The notes under the pieces are model-generated. The model made no database searches. It was not told the DNA's origin and was given only the letters and a program-made list of their open reading frames with translations. A stretch of 59,208 nucleotides of DNA from Moraxellaceae bacterium (GTDB taxonomy: Bacteria > Pseudomonadota > Gammaproteobacteria > Pseudomonadales > Moraxellaceae). Shown here piece by piece: positions 1 to 7,325 of this stretch. The stretch lies in contig JAJFBF010000009.1 in assembly GCA_020697295.1 (NCBI GenBank), positions 1 through 59,208 of the forward strand, read 5' to 3'. The number at the start of each line of letters is the position of its first letter. Within the stretch, counting starts at the first letter, position 1. The position numbers were made by a program, and so were the translations under genes.

Positions 1-267
1 CAGCGTCTTCTCCATGGGGTCGGAGACCTGCTGCGCCATCTGCATGGCGGTGGCGCCCGGCCAGAAGGCGCGGATCACCATGATGCGGTAGGTGAAGGGG
101 GGATCTTCATCTTGGCCGAGCTGGAAATAGGCCGCGCCGCCCGCGATGAGCAGCACGATGAGCAGGTAGAGAGTGATCACCGGATTCTGGATGGCGATGC
201 GCGAGAGATTGAATCGCTCGCTGAACTTTTCGCGCTCCGGCGCGGGATTCGGTTGGGGTCCGGACAT
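1..267 (-). CDS. RND efflux permease, N-terminal fragment (cut by window edge)
   Basis: The 89 visible codons begin MSGPQPNPAPEREKFSERF, followed by LSRIAIQNPVITLYLLIVLL, a first transmembrane helix, and then FWPGATAMQMAQQVSDPMEK, the usual start of the periplasmic pore region of RND (AcrB/MexB superfamily) permeases. The family normally runs to just over 1000 residues, so almost all of the gene lies left of the window. It starts 15 bp after the stop of the adaptor gene on the same strand, a standard adaptor-permease operon. As an inner-membrane proton antiporter it would export a toxic compound, solvent or drug; the substrate cannot be read from this part. There is no competing ATG close by. 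Confidence 0.9.
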   Translation of the reverse strand, partial: MSGPQPNPAPEREKFSERFNLSRIAIQNPVITLYLLIVLLIAGGAAYFQLGQDEDPPFTYRIMVIRAFWPGATAMQMAQQVSDPMEKTL

Positions 268-282
268 GATGGCTCTCCGGAC

Positions 283-1368
283 TCAGTCGTGGTTCGTGGT
301 GGTAAAGGGTTGCACTTTCTGGCCCTCGGCCAGCACATGCACACCTGCCGCGACGACCTGCATGCCGGGCGCCAGGCCCGCCACCAGCACGTCGTTGCCT
401 TCCACGCCCGCGCTCTGCACGAGATGGCGCTTCACGGTCGAGGTCTTCTCGTCATATACCCAGACCAGGGTCCGGCCCTGCTGGCCGAAGATCGCCGTGG
501 TGGGCAGGCGCGCGGTGCCGTTGCTCATGGCGGGCAGCTGCAGGTGCAGCGTGGCGGACTGGCCGAGCGCGAGCGCCCCGGGCGGCGCCTTCACGGTGTA
601 GCGGGCGCGGAAGGTACGCGTCACCGGGTCGGCGGCGGCGGAGAGTTCACGCAGCGTCGCCGGCAGCTTTACGTTCGGCTTCGCCCACAGCGATACCTGT
701 GCCTTCGCCAGGCGGGCCAGCGCGGTGCGGTTTTCGGGGAACTCCACCTCGATCTCGCGCGGGCCGTCCTGCGCCAGGCGGATCACCGGCTGGCCGGCGC
801 CGACGACTTCACCCGCATCGGCCAGCACCGCCACCACGACGCCGTCGGCATCGGCGCGCAGGACGGTGTCGGCAAGCCGGTTCTGCTCCAGCGAGAGTCC
901 GCTCTGGGCCTGCTGATGCTGCGCCTCGGCGGTAGAGAGTTCCACACGCTTGCGCTCCAGTTCGGTGGCGGAGACATGACCTTTCTTCGCAAGCGCTTGG
1001 TAGCGCGCGTATTCGGAGCGGGCATTGTCCAACTGTGCCGTTGCGGCGATGAGCTGCGAATTCGCCGTCTGACCGGAGAGTTCGAAGTCACGGGGATCGA
1101 GCCGGGCGAGTTCCTGGCCGCGCTGCACGCGCTGGCCGGTCTCGACCCGGCGAGAGACGATCTTGCCGTTGACGCGGAAGCCAAGGCCGGATTCGACGCG
1201 GGCGCGGACGTCGCCGGCGAGTTCGGTGGTAAAGGCGGCGGCGTCTTCACCCACCGTCATCAGTTTGACGGGGCGCAGTGGCGCGGCGGCGGGTTCCTCG
1301 CGGCTGCAGGCAGTCAGCGTCAGGGCGCATGCGGTGAGGAGCAGGGCTGGGGAAAGTGTCCGCTTCAT
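283..1368 (-). CDS. RND efflux periplasmic adaptor lipoprotein (MFP family)
   Basis: This 361-residue adaptor would bridge the inner-membrane permease encoded next to it and an outer-membrane channel. The N-terminus MKRTLSPALLLTACALTLTAC is a lipoprotein signal with lipobox LTAC (Cys about 21). The body follows the AcrA/HlyD plan: a first lipoyl half (GFRVNGKIVSRRVETGQ), an alpha-helical hairpin rich in Gln, Ala and Glu (about 95-170), the second lipoyl half (LRADADGVVVAVLADAGEVV) and beta-barrel and membrane-proximal segments. No outer-membrane factor or regulator gene is next to it in the window. The gene lies on the integrase side of a tRNA-Pro fragment and may be island cargo. Confidence 0.92.
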   Translation of the reverse strand: MKRTLSPALLLTACALTLTACSREEPAAAPLRPVKLMTVGEDAAAFTTELAGDVRARVESGLGFRVNGKIVSRRVETGQRVQRGQELARLDPRDFELSGQTANSQLIAATAQLDNARSEYARYQALAKKGHVSATELERKRVELSTAEAQHQQAQSGLSLEQNRLADTVLRADADGVVVAVLADAGEVVGAGQPVIRLAQDGPREIEVEFPENRTALARLAKAQVSLWAKPNVKLPATLRELSAAADPVTRTFRARYTVKAPPGALALGQSATLHLQLPAMSNGTARLPTTAIFGQQGRTLVWVYDEKTSTVKRHLVQSAGVEGNDVLVAGLAPGMQVVAAGVHVLAEGQKVQPFTTTNHD

Positions 1369-1454
1369 GGGCTGTTGCCTTTTTTCTCTTTGTCGTTATC
1401 GGGCCGGCACTGGCCAAGGGCGTAGGGAGGGACGGTCTCGCGCTTCTTTATCTT

Positions 1455-1476
1455 TATTTGGTCGTATGACCAATAG
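1455..1476 (-). promoter_or_regulatory. Palindromic operator in the putative efflux promoter
   Basis: A palindrome TTGGTC-GTAT-GACCAA (1458-1473) lies about 85 bp upstream of the adaptor start. On the minus strand the left arm can serve as a -35 (TTGGTC) with TAAAGA 17 bases later as a -10, so a bound repressor would block RNA polymerase. The arms resemble operators of GntR/FadR-type regulators (TGGTC...GACCA), but TetR-type binding is equally possible and no regulator gene is visible here. The palindrome is read directly; its role is inferred. Confidence 0.45.
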
Positions 1477-1704
1477 AACCAGCACTCATGTTTGATGTCA
1501 CCCCCTTGCAAGGGAGTAGGCGTCTCTTTTTGTGACCCTATGGTCTTATTCCTGGGCAGAGGTGCCTGGGGTGCGCTTGGGGCCGGCGGGAACTAAATCC
1601 GCTCCTCGTTTTGCCTGCCGCATGGTGCTGAAAGGCGATGACGTGACCGTCATCCTGGCCGGCCTGTTACCGCTTCACTGGGGCGGCGGAACGGGGCTGA
1701 GGTA

Positions 1705-1827
1705 ATGAGGCGGATTGTGCCCCCGTGGTTGGCGGCGCCGTTGCTGCCCCTCTTCGTGGCTCCAGCGGTATACCGGCTAATCCGGACACACTGGGTGAAC
1801 CCCTGGGACACAGCGCACAAGAAGTAG
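1705..1827 (+). CDS. Possible small membrane protein, 40 aa
   Basis: ATG at 1705 is preceded by GCTGAGG at a usable distance. It encodes MRRIVPPWLAAPLLPLFVAP and a basic/aromatic tail ending in HKK, that is, one hydrophobic segment with flanking Arg/Lys. I recognise no family. Short hydrophobic ORFs arise by chance in such DNA, so this is a weak call. Confidence 0.25.
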   Translation: MRRIVPPWLAAPLLPLFVAPAVYRLIRTHWVNPWDTAHKK

Positions 1828-2027
1828 GGGCAGAGGAGACTATTTGGTTCGTGGTCGGATACCCTCGATGTCCGAGAGCAACTAATCCAACGACTGAAAG
1901 GTCTCCACAATCGCTGACTCATTGTGGGTTCAAAACATTGACTACAAGTAAGTTATTGATTTAATTATCATAGTGGCGGAGGTGGTGGAAGCCGGATGGA
2001 AGGGCGTCCGACCGTCCGGCGCCTCCT

Positions 2028-3404
2028 TCAGTGCCGTACTACCCGCAGCAGAACCACGTTCTCGGTGCCCGCCTCGGTCAGGAGGCTCAGCCGTTCTCCC
2101 AGCAGCGCCCAAGCGGCGCACATTTCCTTCTCATAGCTATGCCGTTGGTAGATACGTTTTACCTTGTTCTCCTCCAGGTGATTCAGGCAGCGCTCTGCCA
2201 CCTCGGGGAGCACGCCCAGCATGGTCATCAGGGTGGCCCCTGTTCGGCGCAGATCGTGGGGCGTCCATTTGCCGCCGGGGAGGCGTAGCGCCTCGCACTT
2301 CTTGCTGCGCCCGCTCATGGGCGCCTTCGCCGGGTCGCGCTGGCGGTCGCCGATCTGCTTGGTGATGGTCTTGGAGCAAACGGGGCCGTCCTCATCGGAG
2401 TTGGGGTAGATCCAGGTGCCGTCACCCGTCATGGCGTGAAGCCGGCGGAACTGGGTCTTAGCAAAGTCCGACAGGTAGACCTTGTGGGCACGCTTGTTCT
2501 TGGGGGCCGGGATCAGCCAGGTGCCGTTCTCGAGGTCGACATGCTCCCAGCGGGCCTCCAGAAGCTCGCCGATGCGGCAGCAAGTGGAGAGGGCGATCCA
2601 GATGGCTGCCTCGGCCATGGCCGACATGCCAGCGTCGGGTAACTGCCGGCTCAGTTGGCGGATCTCTTCATCACTGAGGACACGATCCCGCTCCACATCC
2701 TTGCCCCCGATCTTGACCTTGCGGATGTTGGCCGTAGGGTCGAACTCCAGCAGGTCGCGGTCCACGGCAAAGCGGAACATCTGGCGCATCAGGGAGAAGA
2801 TCACCTTGGCCATACGGTTCACGCCACGGGCGAGGAGGGCGTCGGTCACCTCTGTGATATGCCGCTTACGGACTTCCTCGATGGGGAGGCTGCCCAAGGT
2901 AGGCAGTACATCCTTTTCGAACATCCGCCGGACTTCCTTGCCGCCGTCCTTGCGGTTAATCAGGTCCACGGTTGCCCAGCGCTCGAAGAGCTGGCGGACA
3001 TTCAGGCGGGCCGCCAGGCGTTCGGCGGCGGCCTCGGCCTCAAGCCGCTCCCGTTCCTGCCGGGCACGCTCCGCTGCTTGGGCGGCCCGGCGATCGGCTT
3101 CCTCTGCCTCCAGGTGCTCCTTGATGTCCCGCTGACCTGACTTGTGGAGACTCGCCAACTGCTGGGCGCGCAGGCGGGCATCGGCCAGGGTCATGGTGCC
3201 GCCAGCTCCATCTCGGCTGTAGGTTCCGATAGGCAAGTTGATGCGTTCGGCCCGGCTGTTCTGATAGCGGAAATAGAAGAGGCGTTCGCCGCTCGCCGTG
3301 ATGCGGGCGGCCAGGCTTCCATGCCCCCAGATGGCGACCTCCGAGAGCCAGCTGTCCTTGCCCGAGGCGCGTGCGGTGAGTTGCTTGTCAGTGATGTTTG
3401 CCAT
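2028..3404 (-). CDS. Tyrosine recombinase (P4-type integrase) of the tRNA-Pro island
   Basis: A 458-residue integrase. The N-terminal arm-binding domain (SEVAIWGHGSLAARI, FYFRYQNSRAERINLPIGTY, TLADARLRAQQL) is of the DUF4102 type, followed by a long charged helix (about 100-130) and the core-binding domain. Catalytic residues are visible: the first Arg in TCCRIGELLEARW, HDLRR at 383-387, His about 409 in CLNHLEENK and Tyr about 419 in IYQRH. It is full length. The gene reads away from the tRNA-Pro fragment 190 bp upstream, the usual layout for an integrase next to its own attachment site. It would catalyse site-specific integration and excision of DNA lying to the left. Confidence 0.93.
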   Translation of the reverse strand: MANITDKQLTARASGKDSWLSEVAIWGHGSLAARITASGERLFYFRYQNSRAERINLPIGTYSRDGAGGTMTLADARLRAQQLASLHKSGQRDIKEHLEAEEADRRAAQAAERARQERERLEAEAAAERLAARLNVRQLFERWATVDLINRKDGGKEVRRMFEKDVLPTLGSLPIEEVRKRHITEVTDALLARGVNRMAKVIFSLMRQMFRFAVDRDLLEFDPTANIRKVKIGGKDVERDRVLSDEEIRQLSRQLPDAGMSAMAEAAIWIALSTCCRIGELLEARWEHVDLENGTWLIPAPKNKRAHKVYLSDFAKTQFRRLHAMTGDGTWIYPNSDEDGPVCSKTITKQIGDRQRDPAKAPMSGRSKKCEALRLPGGKWTPHDLRRTGATLMTMLGVLPEVAERCLNHLEENKVKRIYQRHSYEKEMCAAWALLGERLSLLTEAGTENVVLLRVVRH

Positions 3405-3441
3405 AGCCCTTTCTCCCCCTAATTAGCTACCGGACGATTCC

Positions 3442-3463
3442 TGGTAGCCAATTGGTAGCCAAT
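3442..3463. repeat. Tandem direct repeat, candidate integrase arm sites
   Basis: Two perfect abutting copies of TGGTAGCCAAT (3442-3452 and 3453-3463) lie between the integrase start and the tRNA-Pro att copy. Short direct repeats at this place are typical arm-type binding sites for tRNA-targeting integrases; that role is inferred. Confidence 0.55.
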
Positions 3464-3593
3464 TGAGATTGGCTTGGAGAGGATTCTAGCGGACGTCGGC
3501 GGACGTCTCAACTTGTAAAAACCAATAAAAACAATTAGATAGTATTTTTCTTTGGACGCACTCGGAAGCCCTCGGACGGTTTAATACCTATAT

Positions 3594-3636
3594 GGGGTGC
3601 AAGGGGTAGAAGGTTCAAATCCTTCCGTCCCGACCA
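3594..3636 (+). other. tRNA-Pro(GGG) 3' fragment: island attachment site
   Basis: The 43 bases from GGGG to CCA match the 3' half of a tRNA-Pro(GGG): anticodon-loop end GGGGTG, variable region, T-arm GAAGG-TTCAAAT-CCTTC, 3' acceptor strand CGTCCCG, discriminator A, CCA. The sequence upstream (TTTAATACCTATAT) does not form a D-arm or 5' acceptor strand, so this is not a whole tRNA. It is the duplicated end that an integrase leaves at the far side of an insertion. The intact gene should lie left of the window. Confidence 0.8.
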
Positions 3637-3648
3637 GTAATTCAAGTC

Positions 3649-3682
3649 AAAAAGGGCTGATCAGAAATGATCAGCCCTTTTT
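3649..3682. terminator. Strong bidirectional terminator
   Basis: Perfect 15-bp arms AAAAAGGGCTGATCA and TGATCAGCCCTTTTT with loop GAAA. It sits just after the tRNA-Pro 3' end, where it would terminate the original tRNA transcript, and about 50 bp past the stop of rnk on the other strand. Confidence 0.85.
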
Positions 3683-3735
3683 GTTGCCTGCGCGTCTCCG
3701 TCCGTTGTGGACGGCCCTGCTTCAGCATCAGGGTG

Positions 3736-4128
3736 TCAGGCTCGCGCTCCGGCGCCAGCGGGCACTTCCATCAGGCGCAAGCGCACTTGACGGCCCGCCA
3801 TGGGCCACTCGATTTCATCGCCTGCAGAGAGCCCGAGCAGGGCGGCGCCGGCCGGCGTCAGGATGGAGAGCCGCCCGGGGTCGCCCCGGGCTTCGTGGGG
3901 ATAGACCAGCTCGATGGTGTATTCGTGGCCGCTGCCCTCGTTGCGGAAGCGGGCGCGGGCATTCATGGTCACCACGTCGGGCGGCATATGGGCCTGTTCC
4001 AGCAGGGTGGCGCGGTCCAGTTCCTCGCGCAGGCCATCGGCGACCTCGTTGTCAGGATGGTGCTCCAGCAGGGTGCTCAAGCGCTGGAAATCGGTGGTGG
4101 AGATGGTGATGGCGGGACGGGGGAACAT
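3736..4128 (-). CDS. rnk: Nucleoside diphosphate kinase regulator Rnk (GreA/GreB family)
   Basis: 130 residues, the usual Rnk length. It has a short N-terminal coiled region (TDFQRLSTLLEHHPD) followed by the GreA/GreB C-terminal FKBP-like domain (VVTMNARARFRNEG, YTIELVYPHEA, ISILTPAGAALLGLSAGDEIEWPM). Rnk binds RNA polymerase at the secondary channel and affects nucleoside diphosphate kinase levels; the truncated coiled coil sets it apart from true cleavage factors GreA/GreB. Monocistronic here, starting at an ATG with no nearby alternative. Confidence 0.9.
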   Translation of the reverse strand: MFPRPAITISTTDFQRLSTLLEHHPDNEVADGLREELDRATLLEQAHMPPDVVTMNARARFRNEGSGHEYTIELVYPHEARGDPGRLSILTPAGAALLGLSAGDEIEWPMAGRQVRLRLMEVPAGAGARA

Positions 4129-4488
4129 GGACGGTTTCTCTCTTCAGGTGGATGGTCGTGACCCTGGGGCCGGACCTGAAGGAGTTAGTGCTCAGGTCCG
4201 GCGAGAGGAATGGAAGACGGTAGCGAGCGCGGTGGCCGACGCAAGGCGGGCAACCGGGGAACTCGGAAGAAACGGGCGGATGGCGTAGGGCATCACGGCG
4301 GTGGATTTCCTCTGGGCGCCCGAAGGCCGGGCGCTCGCTTGAATGGAAACCATAGCATGTTCCCCGAAGTAGTGGCAGGCTGGATGGCGAGTGATGCCGA
4401 AGCGCTACAATTCATTCTCGCGGCCAGGCCGAATACGGGCTATAAAGCCGCCCATCCTGTTTCTGGAATCTGTACCTGAGGTGGATTT
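4129..4488. other. Intergenic region upstream of rnk and a lipoprotein gene
   Basis: About 360 bp between divergent genes. A TATAAA at about 4440 could be a -10 for the lipoprotein gene, but I see no matching -35 that would settle it. No conserved protein or RNA is recognised. Confidence 0.4.
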
Positions 4489-4953
4489 ATGTTCCGTATG
4501 GCTGTGGCGTTGGTAATGAGCGGTGTGCTGGTGGGCTGCATGCCCATGATGGGAGGTGGCACGGCGCCCGGTGGCGCGGCGGCGGGTGGCCAGCAGGGCC
4601 CGTCCATGGTGGGCGCGGCCGCGGCGGTTGCCGTGGTGGTGGCGACCACCGCCTACCGCACGCGCGTGCAGACCGAGCTGACCCAGTCCCGCGACCCCCG
4701 GAAGATCGCCGAGAAGCAGGCCCTGATCACCTCACTCGACACCATCAAGATGCGCATGGCCAATTTCAACAGCGCCATGAGCCTGGGCGAGAAGCTGCAG
4801 ATCGCCTCCTCGGTGTCCGATATCGCCAAGGCCAAGTTCCCTGACCGCTCCGACCTGATCGCCAGCACCGACATGCTGCTGCAGGTGGTGATGACCGCGA
4901 TGAATGCGGCCAGCACCGCGGCACAGCAGGAAGCGGCAGCCGCCCAGCGCTGA
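4489..4953 (+). CDS. Hypothetical lipoprotein, Gly/Ala-rich N-terminus
   Basis: 154 residues. A signal with lipobox LVGC puts the acylated Cys at about 17 (MFRMAVALVMSGVLVGC). Then come a Gly/Met/Pro linker (about 18-40), a hydrophobic Ala/Val stretch (AAAAVAVVVATT) that could be a membrane segment or Ala-rich helix, and a charged helical domain (about 57-154) with repeated Ala, Gln and Met. I recognise no family. RBS GAGG stands about 8 bases before the ATG. It is followed by a strong terminator, so it is a single-gene transcript. Confidence 0.75.
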   Translation: MFRMAVALVMSGVLVGCMPMMGGGTAPGGAAAGGQQGPSMVGAAAAVAVVVATTAYRTRVQTELTQSRDPRKIAEKQALITSLDTIKMRMANFNSAMSLGEKLQIASSVSDIAKAKFPDRSDLIASTDMLLQVVMTAMNAASTAAQQEAAAAQR

Positions 4954-4971
4954 GTCTGGGCGTGTCCCCGC

Positions 4972-5005
4972 AAGGGCTGGTTCTCCCGGGAACCAGCCCT
5001 TTTTT
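4972..5005 (+). terminator. Rho-independent terminator of the lipoprotein gene
   Basis: Perfect 12-bp arms AAGGGCTGGTTC and GAACCAGCCCTT around TCCCGG, followed by a run of T, 18 bases after the stop codon. Confidence 0.9.
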
Positions 5006-5101
5006 ATGGGGAGCGCGTCGGGGGGCTTGCGCCGGGGCAGAGGACAGCCGTCGCCCGCTTCGCCATAATCGGCGGCCTTTCCCCAGCCGCGGAGACTTGC
5101 C

Positions 5102-5356
5102 ATGACCGCCCTTACCGACCAGCAGCGCACCGAACTCGAAGCGGCGGCCTTCCGCCGCCTGGTGGCGCACCTGCGCGAGCATCCCGAGGCGCAGAACATC
5201 GACCTCATGAATCTTGCCGGCTTCTGCCGTAATTGCCTGGCCAAGTGGTACCGCGCCGCCGCAGAGGAAAAGGGCATCGCCCTGTCCGATCCCGAGGTCC
5301 GGGAAACCATCTACGGCATGCCCTACGACGAGTGGAAGGCGAAGTACCAGAAGTAG
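5102..5356 (+). CDS. DUF1244 family protein
   Basis: 84 residues that match the DUF1244 family along their whole length: AAAFRRLVAHLREHPEAQNI, DLMNLAGFCRNCLAKWYRAA and the closing YGMPYDEWKAKYQ. The family is small, cytoplasmic and mostly helical, with a conserved Cys-x2-Cys (FCRNC) that suggests metal or redox chemistry; no function is established. RBS CGGAGA precedes the ATG. It lies 220 bp upstream of gap on the same strand, without obvious coupling. Confidence 0.88.
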   Translation: MTALTDQQRTELEAAAFRRLVAHLREHPEAQNIDLMNLAGFCRNCLAKWYRAAAEEKGIALSDPEVRETIYGMPYDEWKAKYQK

Positions 5357-5576
5357 TTCGGATGCTGCGGGTCACGGCCGGCGCCGGCCGTCCTGGCTGG
5401 GCCCGACGGCAGCTGTTGCGATGCCGGGATCCCGTCAGTTGCGGGGCTTGCCGTTCGTCCGGATAAGCCACTTGCCTTGGCCGTTACGGCCCTTGGCGCG
5501 CGCCCTGACATTCCGGCCGAAAACGGCTAGAATCCGCGCCCTCAAAACCCCACCCGCCGTCGATGAGGACACCTCT

Positions 5577-7040
5577 GTGAGCGTCGAGACCATCAAGTCC
5601 ATGCAGGACGACCATTTCGGTCGCTGGAAAAACCGCGAAGCCATTGCCGAGACCATGATTCCCATGATCGGCAAGCTCTACCGCGAGCGTAACGTCATCA
5701 TTGCGGTATACGGCCGTAGCCTGGTCAACAACTCCGTCATCCAGATCCTCAAGCATCACCGTCGCGTGCGCATGATCGCGGGCGACCTCTCTGTGGTGGA
5801 TACCTTCCCGCTGCTGGAAGTGCTGAGCAAGCTCGACCTCGGCCCCTGCATGGTCGATATCGGCAAGCTGGCCATCGATTTCCGCGAAGCCGGTGGCGGC
5901 GACGTCGAGGCCTTCGTGCGCAAGGCCGTGGGCCCCGTGGTGGGCGTCAAGGACGAAGGCAAGGCCACCGACATCGTGCTGTTCGGCTTTGGTCGCATCG
6001 GTCGCATGCTGGCCCGCCTGCTGGTCGAGAAGACCGGCTCCGGCAACGGCATGCGCCTGCGCGCCATCGTCGTGCGCAAGACCGCGGAAGGCGACCTGCA
6101 GAAGCGCGCCTCGCTGTTCCGCCGCGATTCCGTGCACGGTCCCTTCGACGGCACCATTGCCGTGGATGAAGAGAACGAGGCCATCATCGCCAACGGCAAC
6201 TTCATCAAGGTGATCTACGCGTCCAAGCCCGAGGAAGTCGACTACACCGCCTATGGCATCCATGACGCCATCCTGATCGACAACACCGGCAAGCTGAAGG
6301 ATGAAGAAGGCCTTGGCCGGCACTTGGCTTCCCCCGGCGTCGCCCGCGTCATCCTGACCGCGCCGGCCAAGGGCGCCATCAAGAACATCGTGTACGGCGT
6401 CAACAGCCGGGATATCAGCACCGACGACAAGATCCTGTCGGCCGCTTCCTGCACCACCAATGCCATCACCCCGATCCTGAAGGTGCTGGACGAGAAGTAC
6501 GGCATTGTTTCCGGCCATGTCGAAACCGTGCACAGCTTCACCAACGACCAGAACCTGATCGACAACTACCACAAGGCCGATCGCCGCGGCCGTTCCGCCG
6601 TGCTCAACATGGTGATCACCGAGACCGGCGCCGCCAAGGCCGTCGCCAAGGCGCTGCCGCAGCTGCAGGGCAAGCTCACCGGCAATTCCATCCGCGTGCC
6701 GACCCCGAACGTGTCGCTGGCCATCCTCAACCTCACGCTGCCCGCGGCGGTGACGCGCGAGGACGTCAACGAATACATGCGCCAGGTGGCGCTGTACTCC
6801 GACCTGCAGGGCCAGATCGACTACACCAATTCTACGGAAGTGGTGTCGACCGACTTTATCGGCTCGCGCTCGGCCGGGGTGTTCGATGCCCAGGCGACCA
6901 TCGTCAACGGCAACCACGTCACCCTGTATGTGTGGTACGACAACGAAATGGGCTACAGCTGCCAGGTCGTGCGCATCGTGCAGCAGATGGCTGGCGTGAA
7001 GTACCAGAGCTTCCCGCCTGCGGATGTCTCGGTGCACTGA
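5577..7040 (+). CDS. gap: Glyceraldehyde-3-phosphate dehydrogenase, long form
   Basis: 487 residues, longer than the usual 330-340. It belongs to the long GAPDH group known from Pseudomonas and relatives, with an extra N-terminal helical region (about 1-130: HFGRWKNREAIAETMIP, LYRERNVIIAVYGRSL). The NAD(P)-binding start VLFGFGRIGRMLARLL and the catalytic motif SAASCTTNAITP (Cys about 292) are intact, as is the C-terminal VWYDNEMGYSCQVVR. It interconverts glyceraldehyde-3-phosphate and 1,3-bisphosphoglycerate; in non-glycolytic hydrocarbon users the gluconeogenic direction is likely. I chose GTG at 5577 (GAGGA eight bases before) because it gives the family N-terminus. Confidence 0.93.
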   Translation: MSVETIKSMQDDHFGRWKNREAIAETMIPMIGKLYRERNVIIAVYGRSLVNNSVIQILKHHRRVRMIAGDLSVVDTFPLLEVLSKLDLGPCMVDIGKLAIDFREAGGGDVEAFVRKAVGPVVGVKDEGKATDIVLFGFGRIGRMLARLLVEKTGSGNGMRLRAIVVRKTAEGDLQKRASLFRRDSVHGPFDGTIAVDEENEAIIANGNFIKVIYASKPEEVDYTAYGIHDAILIDNTGKLKDEEGLGRHLASPGVARVILTAPAKGAIKNIVYGVNSRDISTDDKILSAASCTTNAITPILKVLDEKYGIVSGHVETVHSFTNDQNLIDNYHKADRRGRSAVLNMVITETGAAKAVAKALPQLQGKLTGNSIRVPTPNVSLAILNLTLPAAVTREDVNEYMRQVALYSDLQGQIDYTNSTEVVSTDFIGSRSAGVFDAQATIVNGNHVTLYVWYDNEMGYSCQVVRIVQQMAGVKYQSFPPADVSVH

Positions 7041-7063
7041 CCGCCTGCGGCGTTGTGTGTGAG

Positions 7064-7092
7064 AATCGGGCCGGCTATATGCCGGCCTGATT
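7064..7092 (+). terminator. Hairpin after gap, weak terminator candidate
   Basis: AATCGGGCCGGC and GCCGGCCTGATT flank TATAT 24 bases after the gap stop, giving a GC-rich hairpin with one mismatch. There is no clear T-run, so termination is only possible. Confidence 0.45.
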
Positions 7093-7213
7093 CATTTGGG
7101 CTGGGCCTGCCGCACTTTCGGAAAAACCCGCAGGACCGTGGTTGCGGCTGCGCCGTCACTCCTGATAGAGGTGGCGGCTGTCGCCTTGACGGAAGGCGGT
7201 TTTTCGGGTCTTC

Positions 7214-7297
7214 GGCAACAGGCAACAGGCAACAGGCAACAGGCAACAGGCAACAGGCAACAGGCAACAGGCAACAGGCAACAGGCAACAGGCAACA
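7214..7297 (+). repeat. Heptanucleotide tandem repeat, 12 perfect copies of GGCAACA
   Basis: Twelve uninterrupted copies of GGCAACA, followed by a degenerate GGCAGCC. The array ends about 28 bp upstream of the ApbE-like lipoprotein start and so lies in its leader or promoter. Seven-base units change phase in a frame and move promoter elements when copy number slips. Confidence 0.95.
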
Positions 7298-7325
7298 GGC
7301 AGCCGGTTTCATGGGGAGGAGCGTC

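Larger units (their letters stand above)
1369..2027. other. Intergenic region between efflux operon and integrase
   Basis: About 660 bp without a convincing conserved gene. It holds the palindrome at 1458-1473, a possible 40-codon hydrophobic ORF (1705-1827) and A/T-rich DNA around 1930-1970. No tRNA or att-like copy of the tRNA-Pro core is seen here, so the left end of the island is not in this stretch. Confidence 0.5.

Noticed and set aside
3594-3636. A complete tRNA-Pro gene
   Set aside because: Only the 3' half is present; the upstream bases do not make a D-arm or a 5' acceptor strand.
5484-7037. A 517-codon open frame antisense to gap
   Set aside because: It mirrors a well-conserved GAPDH gene and shows no family motif; GC-rich DNA gives such antisense frames often.
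7053-7325. Extending the ApbE-like gene upstream through the heptamer repeat
   Set aside because: The reading frame is open, but the strong GGGGAGGA site and the signal peptide place the start at 7326, so the repeat is in the leader.
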